DNA from: an uncultured Monoglobus sp.
Lineage (GTDB): Bacteria; Bacillota; Clostridia; Monoglobales; Monoglobaceae
Assembly (NCBI GenBank): GCA_947628795.1
Contig: CANRBF010000001.1
Coordinates: 62,001-126,000 of the forward strand
DNA length: 64,000 bases
Direction of reading: 5' to 3'
The notes below the pieces were generated by a model. It had not been told where the DNA came from, did no database searches, and saw nothing but the letters and a program-made list of their open reading frames with translations. Positions 18,475 to 26,119 of the stretch are shown piece by piece; within the stretch, counting starts at the first letter, position 1; every line of letters begins with the position of its first letter. The translations under genes were made by a program, and so were the position numbers.

Positions 18475-19785
18475 TTGTCCAGAAGTTTGGTAAAATTTGC
18501 CGCTATAATTCTGGTTATCGCGGCGCTTTTATATGTCGGCGTGTACGGTCTGGATTTCACAGACAAGTACAGGATCCCCGGCATCACGGACAGCGACGGC
18601 ATCACCCAGGGCCTTGACTTAAAGGGCGGTACCGTTATTGTATTCCGGGCGGCAACAACAGACCCGTCCGAAGAGGATATGGATAATGTTGTGAACCTTC
18701 TGCGCAGACGTCTTGACTTCCAGGGCTACACCGAGGCAAGCGTTACAATGCAGGGTTCCAACAAAGTAAGAGTTGAGATCCCCGACGTTCAGGATTCCGA
18801 CACAGCGGTTGAGACTCTCGGCGCCACGGCGCAGCTTGAGTTCAAGGACGCTAACGGAAACACGATCATGACGGGAAGCGAGGTTACCAACGCGTCATCC
18901 GAGTACGGTCAGACGGAGCAGGGTATCTCAAGAAGCTCATACTACATCAGCATGGAGTTCACTCCCGAGGGACAGCAGAAGTTCTCGGAGGCCACAAAGA
19001 CCGCTGCGGCGGCCGCCTCCAGCAACATGAACTACATCACGATCGAGATGGACGGCAACGTTCTGACCGCTCCCAGAGTTCATGAGCAGATAGACAGCGA
19101 TTCCTGCATCATCACCGGTGAGTTCACGGCCGACGAGGCAAGCGCTCTGGCGGCCAACATCAAGTCGGGCCAGCTGCCCTTCTCACTGGCGGTAGACGAA
19201 GTTAAGGTAGTAAGCGCGACGCTGGGTGAGGAAGCCCTGTCGAAGGCTATCACGGCGGGTATCATCGGTCTTATCCTGGTGCTGCTGTTCATGCTGCTGA
19301 TCTATCGTCTGCAAGGCCTCATGGCGGACTTCGCGCTCCTGTTCTATATCGCGGTCGTTCTGATCCTGCTGGCTAACTTCCACATCAACATCACGCTGCC
19401 CGGTATCGCGGGTATCATACTGGCGATAGGTATGGCGGTTGACGCGAACGTCGTTATATTCGAGCGCGTCAAGGAAGAGCTCAAGCTGGGCAAGACGGTC
19501 AGAAGCGCCGTTGACGCCGGCTTTAACAGAGCCCTCTCCGCGGTTATCGACTCTAACGTTACGACAATTATCTCGGCTATCATCCTGTGGTGGCTGGGCA
19601 CGGGCACGATCAAGGGCTTCGGCATCACGCTGCTTATGGGTATCGTTGTATCAATGATCTCGGCGATATTCGTAACCAGGTTCCTGCTCAAGCAGATGAT
19701 CGGCATGAACGTTAAGAACACATGGCTTTACGGCCTCAACAAATCAGATCTAAGCTCTGAAAGCGTGAAAGGAGGTAAGGCGTAA
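18475..19785 (+). CDS. secD: Protein translocase subunit SecD
   Basis: The TTG start at 18475 has AAAGGAGGAAACAGA in front. The 436-residue protein has one N-terminal membrane helix, the signature QGLDLKGGT (about residue 45), a short P1 domain typical of Gram-positive SecD, and five C-terminal membrane helices with GMAVDANVVIFERVKEE (about 320-340). SecD and SecF use the proton motive force to complete Sec-dependent export. That is relevant here because the window codes for many exported proteins. The stop overlaps the secF start in TAATG, showing translational coupling. Confidence 0.96.
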   Translation: MSRSLVKFAAIILVIAALLYVGVYGLDFTDKYRIPGITDSDGITQGLDLKGGTVIVFRAATTDPSEEDMDNVVNLLRRRLDFQGYTEASVTMQGSNKVRVEIPDVQDSDTAVETLGATAQLEFKDANGNTIMTGSEVTNASSEYGQTEQGISRSSYYISMEFTPEGQQKFSEATKTAAAAASSNMNYITIEMDGNVLTAPRVHEQIDSDSCIITGEFTADEASALAANIKSGQLPFSLAVDEVKVVSATLGEEALSKAITAGIIGLILVLLFMLLIYRLQGLMADFALLFYIAVVLILLANFHINITLPGIAGIILAIGMAVDANVVIFERVKEELKLGKTVRSAVDAGFNRALSAVIDSNVTTIISAIILWWLGTGTIKGFGITLLMGIVVSMISAIFVTRFLLKQMIGMNVKNTWLYGLNKSDLSSESVKGGKA

Positions 19786-20894
19786 TGTTTGATATAGTTC
19801 AGAAAAAATGGGTATTTTTCGGGATCTCCATCGTTTTATGCTTAATCAGTATCGTTTCGCTGATATTCAGAGGATTCAACCTCGACACCGACTTTTCGGG
19901 CGGTATCGCTCTTACTTATGAGGTCAAGGGCGAGGACTTCTCCACCGAGGACATGAGCGCCATCGTTAGCGAGGCTCTCGGCTCGGGAAAATCGGCGTCG
20001 TCCGTTCAGAAGTCCGGCGATGACGTTATCATCAAGGTCGGATACGACAAGGACATCAGCGACGAAGAGAGAACAGAGTTCTCAAACACAGTAAGAGACA
20101 GCATCACAACGGCTCTTGAGGAAAAATTCGGCAAGGCCGTATATGACAGCGCGGCAGCGGCCGAGCCCGAGGAAGACGAGGCGGCGGCAGCAGCTTCGAG
20201 CGAGCCCGACGCCTCGGCGGAACCCGACGCGTCAGCCGAGCCCGCGGCAGCAGCCGCAGCGGCAACGCAGGCCCCGGCAGCCGGCGGAAACTTAGTCAGC
20301 GGCGTTCGTCTTTCGAGCATGGACGACATCTCGCCCTCATCGGGACGCGAGCTGGCAAGAAGCGCGCTGTGGATGTCGCTGCTGGCATGCGCCGCTATCC
20401 TGCTCTATGTAACATTCAGATTTGAGTTCACATCGGGCTGCGTCGCGGTACTGGCTCTGGCGCACGATGTTCTGATCCTGCTGGGCGTTTACTCCGTTCT
20501 GCAGATCTCGGTAAACATCAACTTCATAGCCGCCGTGCTTACGGTTCTGGGTTACTCGATCAACAACACGATCGTTATCATGGACAGGATCCGCGAGAAC
20601 ACGCGCAACTCCAGAAAAGAATCCTACGGCGAGATCGCCAACAACAGTATTTGGCAGACCATGACGCGCTCGATCAACACCACGATCACCACGCTGCTCA
20701 CCATCGGCATGGTATTCATCATCGGCGTTGCCTCGATCAAGGCCTTCGCTCTGCCGATCATCATCGGTATCGTTATCGGTTTCTTCTCCTCGGTATTCAT
20801 CACGGGTCCTCTGTGGGCAACCTGGAGAGATTCGGCGGTTAACGCCAAGAGAGCCGCTGCGGGCAACGGAAAGAGCAAGTCAAAGAAGAAATAA
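19785..20894 (+). CDS. secF: Protein translocase subunit SecF with low-complexity insert
   Basis: The 369-residue protein has TM1, the DFSGGI motif (about residue 38), and C-terminal TM2-TM6 with VLGYSINNTIVIMDRIRENT (about 245-265). It is partner to SecD and overlaps its stop by one base. Between about residues 120 and 165, in the extracytoplasmic domain, there is an unusual Ala/Glu/Pro stretch including SEPDASAEPDASAEP. It looks like the SEPS-type linkers of the surface proteins in this window and is not part of normal SecF. A terminator follows directly. Confidence 0.95.
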   Translation: MFDIVQKKWVFFGISIVLCLISIVSLIFRGFNLDTDFSGGIALTYEVKGEDFSTEDMSAIVSEALGSGKSASSVQKSGDDVIIKVGYDKDISDEERTEFSNTVRDSITTALEEKFGKAVYDSAAAAEPEEDEAAAAASSEPDASAEPDASAEPAAAAAAATQAPAAGGNLVSGVRLSSMDDISPSSGRELARSALWMSLLACAAILLYVTFRFEFTSGCVAVLALAHDVLILLGVYSVLQISVNINFIAAVLTVLGYSINNTIVIMDRIRENTRNSRKESYGEIANNSIWQTMTRSINTTITTLLTIGMVFIIGVASIKAFALPIIIGIVIGFFSSVFITGPLWATWRDSAVNAKRAAAGNGKSKSKKK

Positions 20895-20925
20895 TCTTCC
20901 GCGCAAATATGCCGAAATCAACAGA

Positions 20926-20957
20926 GGGCACAGCCAAGCTGTGCCCCTGTTTTTTTA
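20926..20957 (+). terminator. Rho-independent terminator of secDF
   Basis: GGGCACAGC CAA GCTGTGCCC is followed by CTG and seven T. Confidence 0.9.
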
Positions 20958-21042
20958 TTTGTAAAATTTTCATTGACCTTTTTGGATATTGTGATATGGA
21001 AATAATAAACTGCTAAACGCTTCGATCCATTATAACTCGCCT

Positions 21043-21402
21043 ATGCCGAGCGCGGCAACACCGACACCGAAGCCGACACCGACCGCAAAACCTACTTCGA
21101 CACCCACGCAAAAGCCGACGGCAAAGCCGACTGTAGACCCGAACGCGCCGTCGGTTGAGATCACCGAGGTTTTGGATTATATTGTTACCGCAAAGGTCAA
21201 CAATTGCGATGATTTTGACGCTCAGGTGATCTTGGCGGTATATAACAAAAACGGCGCGCTGATCGAAATGCAGAATTATTATAATTTCGGTGATGTATTA
21301 TTTTTCAGTGAGAATCTAAAAAACACAAACATAAAAGTCATGCTCTGGAGCGACATGGACAGCATGAAGCCGCTGGCGGAACCCGCCGAAATGAGTTTGT
21401 GA
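21043..21402 (+). pseudogene. C-terminal remnant of a secreted enzyme or surface protein
   Basis: The frame holds a TPTPKPTPTAKPTSTPTQKP linker followed by a roughly 80-residue module ending KVMLWSDMDSMKPLAEPAE. That module resembles the C-terminal part of the pectate-lyase-like protein (KLMLWNNTEACKPLAE) and a segment of the DUF362 protein. There is no ribosome binding site at the ATG, no signal peptide, and a stop lies 17 codons upstream. This is most simply the tail of a deleted secreted-protein gene. Confidence 0.6.
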
Positions 21403-21427
21403 AAAACAATTAAATCCAAAAGGGCGT

Positions 21428-21600
21428 GCGGCTGTGGCCGGAGCCGCGAAGCGGGTTCGTTTGGCAAAAGTGTTCCGCTAGCAAACATAAACAATGCCGC
21501 AAATCATAAAATCCTCTAGGATATGCGAGGTCGTCCGCCCCTACGGCATTTTGTGTACTTTGGTCGTAGGGGACGACGACCCCGGCGTCCCGTATAAAAC
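21428..21600. repeat. Composite intergenic repeat (E plus B families)
   Basis: GGCCGGAGCCGCGAAGCGGG, then CCGCAAATCATAAAATCCTC, then GGTCGTCCGCCCCTAC matches 23486-23617 in the same order. The B part (GTAGGGGNGGACGACCCCGGC) also occurs at 50510-50540. No gene is seen in 21403-21672. Confidence 0.65.
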
Positions 21601-21672
21601 CCATGAAATTGTTAAAAGCGGGCGGATAATATCCGCCCATACAAGATTCTGCGCACTATGTCCGAAAGCGGA

Positions 21673-21984
21673 TTATTCCAAAACTTTTCCGTAATCGCTT
21701 TTGGCGTAGACAACTCTCGCGACGGTTATCATTTTTCTTTTTTCGTCAACGCGATAAAGGATCAGATAATTGCCGACAAGCAGTTTGCGATACTCATATT
21801 TGAGCGCTCGCAAAGGATGATATACAGCCCCGGAATACGGAAAGTTTCCGATATTCTCGATCTCCGTTATCATGTTCTCCGCAAGCCGCAGCGCCGCGGC
21901 GCGGTTATGCAGAGTTTTGTCGATATAAGTCACTATGTTTATCATGTCCTGTCGGGCAAGAGGCTGGAATTCCAAATCATACAT
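21673..21984 (-). CDS. RelE/ParE family toxin
   Basis: This 103-residue protein has the RelE/ParE plasmid-stabilisation pattern: MYDLEFQPLARQDMINIVTY at the N-terminus, RLAENMITEIENIGNFPYSG in the middle, and KLLVGNYLILYRVDEKRKMI followed by RVVYAKSDY at the C-terminus. Members either cleave ribosome-bound mRNA or inhibit gyrase; this reading cannot tell which. Its start lies inside the antitoxin end (eight-base overlap), so the two are translationally coupled. Confidence 0.9.
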   Translation of the reverse strand: MYDLEFQPLARQDMINIVTYIDKTLHNRAAALRLAENMITEIENIGNFPYSGAVYHPLRALKYEYRKLLVGNYLILYRVDEKRKMITVARVVYAKSDYGKVLE

Positions 21985-22255
21985 CGCTGTTTTCTCCGAG
22001 CGCCTCGCGCATGCTTTTCAGAACTTCTTTTGATGAAAATCGTTTATTCGAAAGCTCCGCCTCGTATTCCGCTTCCTTAAGCTTTGAGTAAACCTCACTT
22101 TCAAAGCGAAGATCCTCATATGCCTCCATGCTCATAACCACCATATCGCCAAATCCGTTTTTTGTTAAAAATACGGGCTGCTTTGTTTCGTGCACGGTTT
22201 TGGAAATATCCGCAAAATTGTTTCTCAAATCCGAAACAGGTCTTATCGTGTTCAT
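21977..22255 (-). CDS. Phd/YefM family antitoxin
   Basis: The ATG at 22255 (GGGAGG upstream) gives 92 residues beginning MNTIRPVSDLRNNFADISKT, the Phd/YefM DNA-binding fold, followed by QPVFLTKNGFGDMVVMS. The C-terminal half is a charged helix expected to wrap the toxin. It precedes and overlaps the RelE/ParE toxin gene. The antitoxin, alone or with toxin, probably represses its own promoter in the AT-rich gap upstream. Confidence 0.9.
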   Translation of the reverse strand: MNTIRPVSDLRNNFADISKTVHETKQPVFLTKNGFGDMVVMSMEAYEDLRFESEVYSKLKEAEYEAELSNKRFSSKEVLKSMREALGENSDV

Positions 22256-22413
22256 AAAAAATCCTCCCGCAAATATTTTTGACAATTAAATTTTAGCACA
22301 ATTATGCTAATTCTGCAAGAGGAAATTTATATTAATTATATTAAAAAGTTGTGTTCGTATATTACGACAAAGCTATGGTTCTGATTTTCTCATAAAAATC
22401 TTCGCAAAATCTC

Positions 22414-22442
22414 TTGACATACCGACATAATGTCGGTATAAT
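22414..22442 (+). promoter_or_regulatory. Consensus promoter with a palindromic operator in its spacer
   Basis: TTGACA (22414-22419), 17 bases and TATAAT (22437-22442). The spacer together with the first bases of the -10 box is a near-perfect 19-base palindrome (TACCGACAT A ATGTCGGTA, 22420-22438), so a repressor bound there would block the polymerase directly. It drives the putative antisense RNA of type I copy 2. Confidence 0.75.
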
Positions 22443-22448
22443 AGTTAT

Positions 22449-22545
22449 AGAAAGAGAAACGGCAGAGCGTAAAAACGGTTTGGCCGCTTCAATGGTTGTC
22501 AAACAATCGCCTTATGAGTCGGTCAAAACTTTAAGGCGGTTGTTA
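22449..22545 (+). ncRNA. Putative type I antitoxin RNA, copy 2
   Basis: A transcript from 22414-22442 would end at a 13-base-pair hairpin (arms 22502-22514 and 22532-22544, one G-U pair) followed by ATTTTATT. It is convergent with the small hydrophobic ORF 22548-22631 and would overlap that gene's 3' untranslated end. The layout mirrors copy 1 at 10405-10486. Confidence 0.5.
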
Positions 22546-22547
22546 TT

Positions 22548-22631
22548 TTATTGCACCGGCAATGCAAAAATTGCAAATAATACAATAATCACAAGCAATG
22601 CAACTAAAATTCCGAAAAAATATTTCTTCAT
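22548..22631 (-). CDS. Small hydrophobic type I toxin-like peptide, 27 aa, copy 2
   Basis: The ATG at 22631 follows AAAGGAGTGATGCCGTG and encodes a 27-residue peptide, MKKYFFGILVALLVIIVLFA ending IFALPVQ, a single strongly hydrophobic helix. Copy 1 (10479-10559) has the same length, start and FAIFA core. The frame extends upstream to 22835, but that extension covers the promoter region and is unlikely to be coding. A TATAAT box lies near 22799-22804 on the minus strand with TTGAAA upstream at a long 20-base spacing. The antisense promoter on the other strand is perfect. Membrane-damaging toxin activity is inferred. Confidence 0.6.
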   Translation of the reverse strand: MKKYFFGILVALLVIIVLFAIFALPVQ

Positions 22632-22952
22632 CACGGCATCACTCCTTTCATTATTTCTTAAACACGATGTTAAGTGTTTAGAAGGAGTGAAGCGGCCAAC
22701 CGTCCCTACGTTTCTATCTCTGCTTTTACTTTGGCACATTTTATTTACGCAAAAGTGTTTCTCCGCACAGAATAATACTGTACTCGCAGCCAAAACTGCT
22801 ATAATTATACTAACACAATAGGAGAAATTTTTCAAGTTAAAATTCGATTACAACGTAGTAATTAATAATTAAAACAAATATACATAAAAATTTAGCAAGG
22901 ATGTTGCAAAATTATTCCCGCGTAATTACTGTTCACTAATCGCTGATAACTA

Positions 22953-22985
22953 ACACAGGACAGCCCGATCGGGGCTGTCCTGTGT
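22953..22985 (-). terminator. Terminator hairpin of RNase P RNA
   Basis: ACACAGGACAGCCC GATC GGGGCTGTCCTGTGT is a long perfect stem directly after the rnpB 3' end. The trailing T-run is weak on either strand. Confidence 0.7.
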
Positions 22986-22988
22986 CGT

Positions 22989-23312
22989 GACGAGCATAAC
23001 GTAAGCCGAGTTCTGTATCAGATGATTATCTATCTTGGACGCGCGTCGCCGCGCGCCTCCAGCCACCAATCTCCGAAGGCGCCGGGCCGGCTTAGTCTTC
23101 GATTCAGGTGTTGCTCCGAGCGGGGTTTACATCAGCGGTAAGTCGCCAAACCGCCGGGTGAGCTCTTGCCTCGCCTTTCCACCCTTACAGTTATTTTGAT
23201 AACTGCGGTTTATTTCTGTTGCACTATCCTTGGAGTCGCCTCCACAAGCCGTTAGCTTGCGCTCTTGCCCTATGGAGCTCGGACTTTCCTCACGCATACG
23301 CGCGCAATCATC
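22989..23312 (-). ncRNA. rnpB: RNase P RNA
   Basis: Read on the minus strand, the RNA contains the universal blocks of bacterial RNase P RNA: GAGGAAAGTCCGAGCTCC, then CAAGAGCGCAAGCTAACGGC, GGATAGTGCAACAGAAA, GTAAGGGTGGAAAGGCGAGG, and near the 3' end AGATAGATAATCATCTGATA with ACAGAACTCGGCTTACG. The ends pair to form P1. It is the catalytic RNA that removes tRNA 5' leaders. A TATAAC box stands just upstream of the 5' end, embedded in the edge of a dispersed repeat. Ends are placed to within a few bases. Confidence 0.96.
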
Positions 23313-23322
23313 AGTTATACTA

Positions 23323-23484
23323 CGTCGCAATGCGCTACGCTTATTCACTTTCCTGCAAGCAGGAAAGCTCAACCGCTCCGCGATTGCTCCTTTTCCCACA
23401 AAACGCGCTTCGCTGGCGTTTTGCGGGAGCCCTGTTTACCCCTCTCAGTCAGCTTCGCTGACAGCTCTCCCCAAGGGGCGAGCC
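23323..23484. repeat. Composite intergenic repeat (D plus A families), copy 2
   Basis: Positions 23323-23432 match 17716-17830, and 23439-23484 (CCTCTCAGTCAGCTTCGCTG ... CCCCAAGGGG) is an A-family palindrome. The element abuts the rnpB promoter. Confidence 0.7.
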
Positions 23485-23485
23485 G

Positions 23486-23676
23486 GGCAGGCTGCGGCCG
23501 GAGCCGCGCAGCGGGTTTGTGGCACTATCGTATTCCGATTGCACAAATAAACGAGGCCACAAATCATTAAATCTCTAGGACATGCCGGGGTCGTCCGCCC
23601 CTACAGCACTTTACAAAATATGGTCGTCGTCCCGGCTCCCCTTTGGGGAGCTGCCGCCGAAGGCGGCTGAGGGGGA
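23486..23676. repeat. Composite intergenic repeat (E, B and A families), copy 2
   Basis: Positions 23486-23617 match 21428-21556 with the same order of blocks. Positions 23634-23676 hold an inverted A-family unit (CTCCCCTTTGGGGAGCTGCC, GGCGGCTGAGGGGG) that ends at the serA stop. No gene is seen between 23313 and 23676. Confidence 0.65.
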
Positions 23677-24843
23677 TTAAAGTATCCTTACCTTGATAAC
23701 GCCGTCGAGGCTTTCGATCTCTTTTTTAACCTTGGGGTCGATCTTTTCGCTGACGTCGTACATTGTGTAGGCGTAGTCGCCGCGGCTCTTGTTGAGCATG
23801 TGGTCGATGTTTATACTGTCCTTACCGGATATGATTACCGTGATCTTATGCAGTATATTGGGTATATTCTTGTGCGCCACGGTTATGCGGTCGCCTGTCT
23901 TTTTGCCCATATCGCATGTGGGATAGTTGACGCTGTTGTTGATGTTTCCGTTTTCCAGAAAATCCCTGATCTCCTTCGACGCCATGACCGCGCAGTTCTC
24001 CTCGCTCTCGGGAGTGGACGCGCCCAGATGCGGCATGCAGATGACCTTTTCGTGGTTCAAAAGATCCGCCGTGGCGAAGTCGGTGATATAGCACGAAACC
24101 GTGCCGTCGTTGAGCGCGTCGATAACATCGCCCGTGTCGACCAGAGTGTCGCGCGAGAAGTTGAGCAATCTTGCGCCCTTCTTCATCTTGCTGAACGCCT
24201 CGGAATCGAACATTCCCTTTGTTGATGGCGTCGCGGGAACGTGGATGGTTATATAGTCGCACTTGGCGAGCAGATCGTCAAGGCTCTCCGCCTTCTCGGC
24301 GAATCTTGTCAGGTTCCAGGCCGAGTCAACCGAGAGATACGGGTCGTAGCCGATAACGTCCATACCCAGATGGTGGGCGGCGTTGGCAACCTGAACGCCT
24401 ATGGCGCCCAGACCCACAACTCCGAGGGTCTTGCCCTCGATCTCGGGGCCGACGAAGTTCGACTTGCCCTTCTCAACCAGAGCTCCGGCCTGATCGCCCT
24501 CGCCCTTTAAGGTCTTTGCCCAGTTGATTCCCTGAACGACCTTGCGCGACGAGAGCAGCAACGCGCAGATAACCAGCTCCTTGACCGCGTTTGCGTTGGC
24601 GCCGGGGGTGTTGAACACAACTATGCCCTTTTCGCTGCACTTTTCGATCGGGATATTGTTGACGCCCGCGCCGGCTCTGGCGACCGCCTTGAGGCTGTCG
24701 GGCAGCTCCATGTCGTGCATCTTAAAGCTTCTCAAAATAATTCCGTCGGGATTTTGGCACTCGTCCGAGACCTCGTACTTGTCGCTTTTCAGCACGCCGA
24801 GTCCCTTTTTGGAAATCTTGTTAAGTGTTCTGATCTTATACAT
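23677..24843 (-). CDS. serA: D-3-phosphoglycerate dehydrogenase
   Basis: This 388-residue protein catalyses the first step of serine biosynthesis, NAD-dependent oxidation of 3-phosphoglycerate. Visible motifs are the NAD-binding GVVGLGAIGVQVANAAHHLG (about residues 140-160), VARAGAGVNNIPIE, the catalytic His region VICMPHLGAST (about 268), and a C-terminal ACT-like regulatory tail (NIPNILHKITVIISGKDSIN). It overlaps the end of serC in TAATG, forming a serC-serA operon that makes phosphoserine. A palindromic repeat follows directly after the stop. Confidence 0.96.
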   Translation of the reverse strand: MYKIRTLNKISKKGLGVLKSDKYEVSDECQNPDGIILRSFKMHDMELPDSLKAVARAGAGVNNIPIEKCSEKGIVVFNTPGANANAVKELVICALLLSSRKVVQGINWAKTLKGEGDQAGALVEKGKSNFVGPEIEGKTLGVVGLGAIGVQVANAAHHLGMDVIGYDPYLSVDSAWNLTRFAEKAESLDDLLAKCDYITIHVPATPSTKGMFDSEAFSKMKKGARLLNFSRDTLVDTGDVIDALNDGTVSCYITDFATADLLNHEKVICMPHLGASTPESEENCAVMASKEIRDFLENGNINNSVNYPTCDMGKKTGDRITVAHKNIPNILHKITVIISGKDSINIDHMLNKSRGDYAYTMYDVSEKIDPKVKKEIESLDGVIKVRIL

Positions 24844-25925
24844 TATGAATTCTCCTTCTCAAACTTAGTCATAAAGTCAACCAGCGCCTTGACGCCCTCA
24901 ACGGGCATAGCGTTGTAGATGCTGGCTCTCATTCCGCCGACCGTTCTGTGACCCTTGAGGTTCACAAATCCCTGAGCCTTGGACTCGGCCACAAACTTGG
25001 CATTGAGCTCGTCGCTGTCGGTGACGAACGGCACGTTCATCAGCGAGCGGTCCTTGGGAACGACCGTGCCCTTGAACATCTTTGAGTTGTCAAGGAAGTC
25101 ATAGAGGATCTTCGCCTTCTCAACGTTGGTCTCGTGCATGACCTTTACGCCGCCCATGTTCTTGATCCAGTCGAACACCAGGCCGCAGATGTAAATGCCG
25201 TATGTCGGCGGCGTGTTGAACATCGAGCCGTTGTCGGCGTGGGTTTGATAGTTCAGCATTGTGGGCGTTATGTCAAGCGCGTTTCCGATCAAATCGTCGC
25301 GCACGACCACTACCGTGACGCCCGCGGGGCCCATGTTCTTCTGGGCTCCGGCGTACACCAGACCGAACTTCGTGAAGTCCACTTCCTCGGAGAGGATGCA
25401 GGACGACATATCTGTAACGACCGTTCTGTCGCCGAAATCGGGCATGGTATTGTAGTGCGTGCCGTAGATCGTGTTGTTATATGTGATATGAACGTAGTCG
25501 GCGCCGTCGGTGAGCATGCTCTTGTCGACCTCGGGCAGATACGAGAACGTCTTGTCAGCGCTCGAAGCTATCTCCTTGGCGTCGATATAGCGCTTCGCCT
25601 CGGCGAGGGCCTTTTTCGCCCACTGACCCGTTGTGACATAGTCGGCCTTTTTCGACTTTCCGCCCAGGTTCATGGGGACCATGGCGAACTGGGTCGAGGC
25701 TCCGCCCTGCAAAAACAGCACCTTGTAGTTGTCGGGCACGTTCATGATCTCGCGGAATGTGGCCTCCGCCTTGTCGATGATCGCCTGATACTCGGGGCTT
25801 CTGTGGCTCATCTCCATAACGGACTGGCCGCTGCCGCCCATGTCGAGCATCTCCTCCTGCGCCTTCTTGAGTACCTCAACGGGAAGCATAGACGGACCCG
25901 CCGAGAAATTGAATACTCTGCTCAT
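24843..25925 (-). CDS. serC: Phosphoserine aminotransferase
   Basis: The 360-residue PLP enzyme converts 3-phosphohydroxypyruvate and glutamate to phosphoserine. The N-terminus is typical (VFNFSAGPSMLPVEVLKKAQ). GGSGQSVMEMSHRSPEY, the substrate-side FLQGGASTQFAMVPMNL, and the PLP lysine in LVYAGAQKNMGPAGV (about residue 193) are all present. It is first in the serC-serA operon, with a GGAGGAG ribosome binding site and the promoter at 25986-26014. Confidence 0.96.
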   Translation of the reverse strand: MSRVFNFSAGPSMLPVEVLKKAQEEMLDMGGSGQSVMEMSHRSPEYQAIIDKAEATFREIMNVPDNYKVLFLQGGASTQFAMVPMNLGGKSKKADYVTTGQWAKKALAEAKRYIDAKEIASSADKTFSYLPEVDKSMLTDGADYVHITYNNTIYGTHYNTMPDFGDRTVVTDMSSCILSEEVDFTKFGLVYAGAQKNMGPAGVTVVVVRDDLIGNALDITPTMLNYQTHADNGSMFNTPPTYGIYICGLVFDWIKNMGGVKVMHETNVEKAKILYDFLDNSKMFKGTVVPKDRSLMNVPFVTDSDELNAKFVAESKAQGFVNLKGHRTVGGMRASIYNAMPVEGVKALVDFMTKFEKENS

Positions 25926-25985
25926 AAATTATCTCCTCCAATAGTGTAAAAATTTAATATGTTTCTTTAAAATACCAACTTACAT

Positions 25986-26014
25986 ATTATATCGCTAAAT
26001 GCAAAAATCGTCAA
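25986..26014 (-). promoter_or_regulatory. Promoter of serC-serA
   Basis: TTGACG (26009-26014), a 17-base spacer and TATAAT (25986-25991) on the minus strand. No riboswitch-like structure was seen in the short leader. Confidence 0.75.
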
Positions 26015-26094
26015 CCCGAATTTGTAAAAACTTTAACAAATATGCCCGCCCGAAACCCCCGTCGATTGGTAAATCTTAAAAGCGCGAAAAATAA

Positions 26095-26114
26095 CCCGCC
26101 GTAGTTACGGCGGG
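26095..26114 (-). terminator. Terminator of the HAD phosphatase gene
   Basis: CCCGCCGTA ACTACGGCGGG is followed by TTATTTTT on the minus strand. Confidence 0.85.
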
Positions 26115-26119
26115 ATAAT

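Noticed and set aside
22548-22835. A 95-residue version of toxin-like peptide 2
   Set aside because: The extension covers the likely promoter and has no ribosome binding site, while the internal ATG at 22631 has a strong one and matches copy 1 in length.
23127-23570. Open frames across RNase P RNA and its upstream repeats
   Set aside because: The region is occupied by rnpB with all universal blocks and by dispersed repeats; none of the frames has a start signal.
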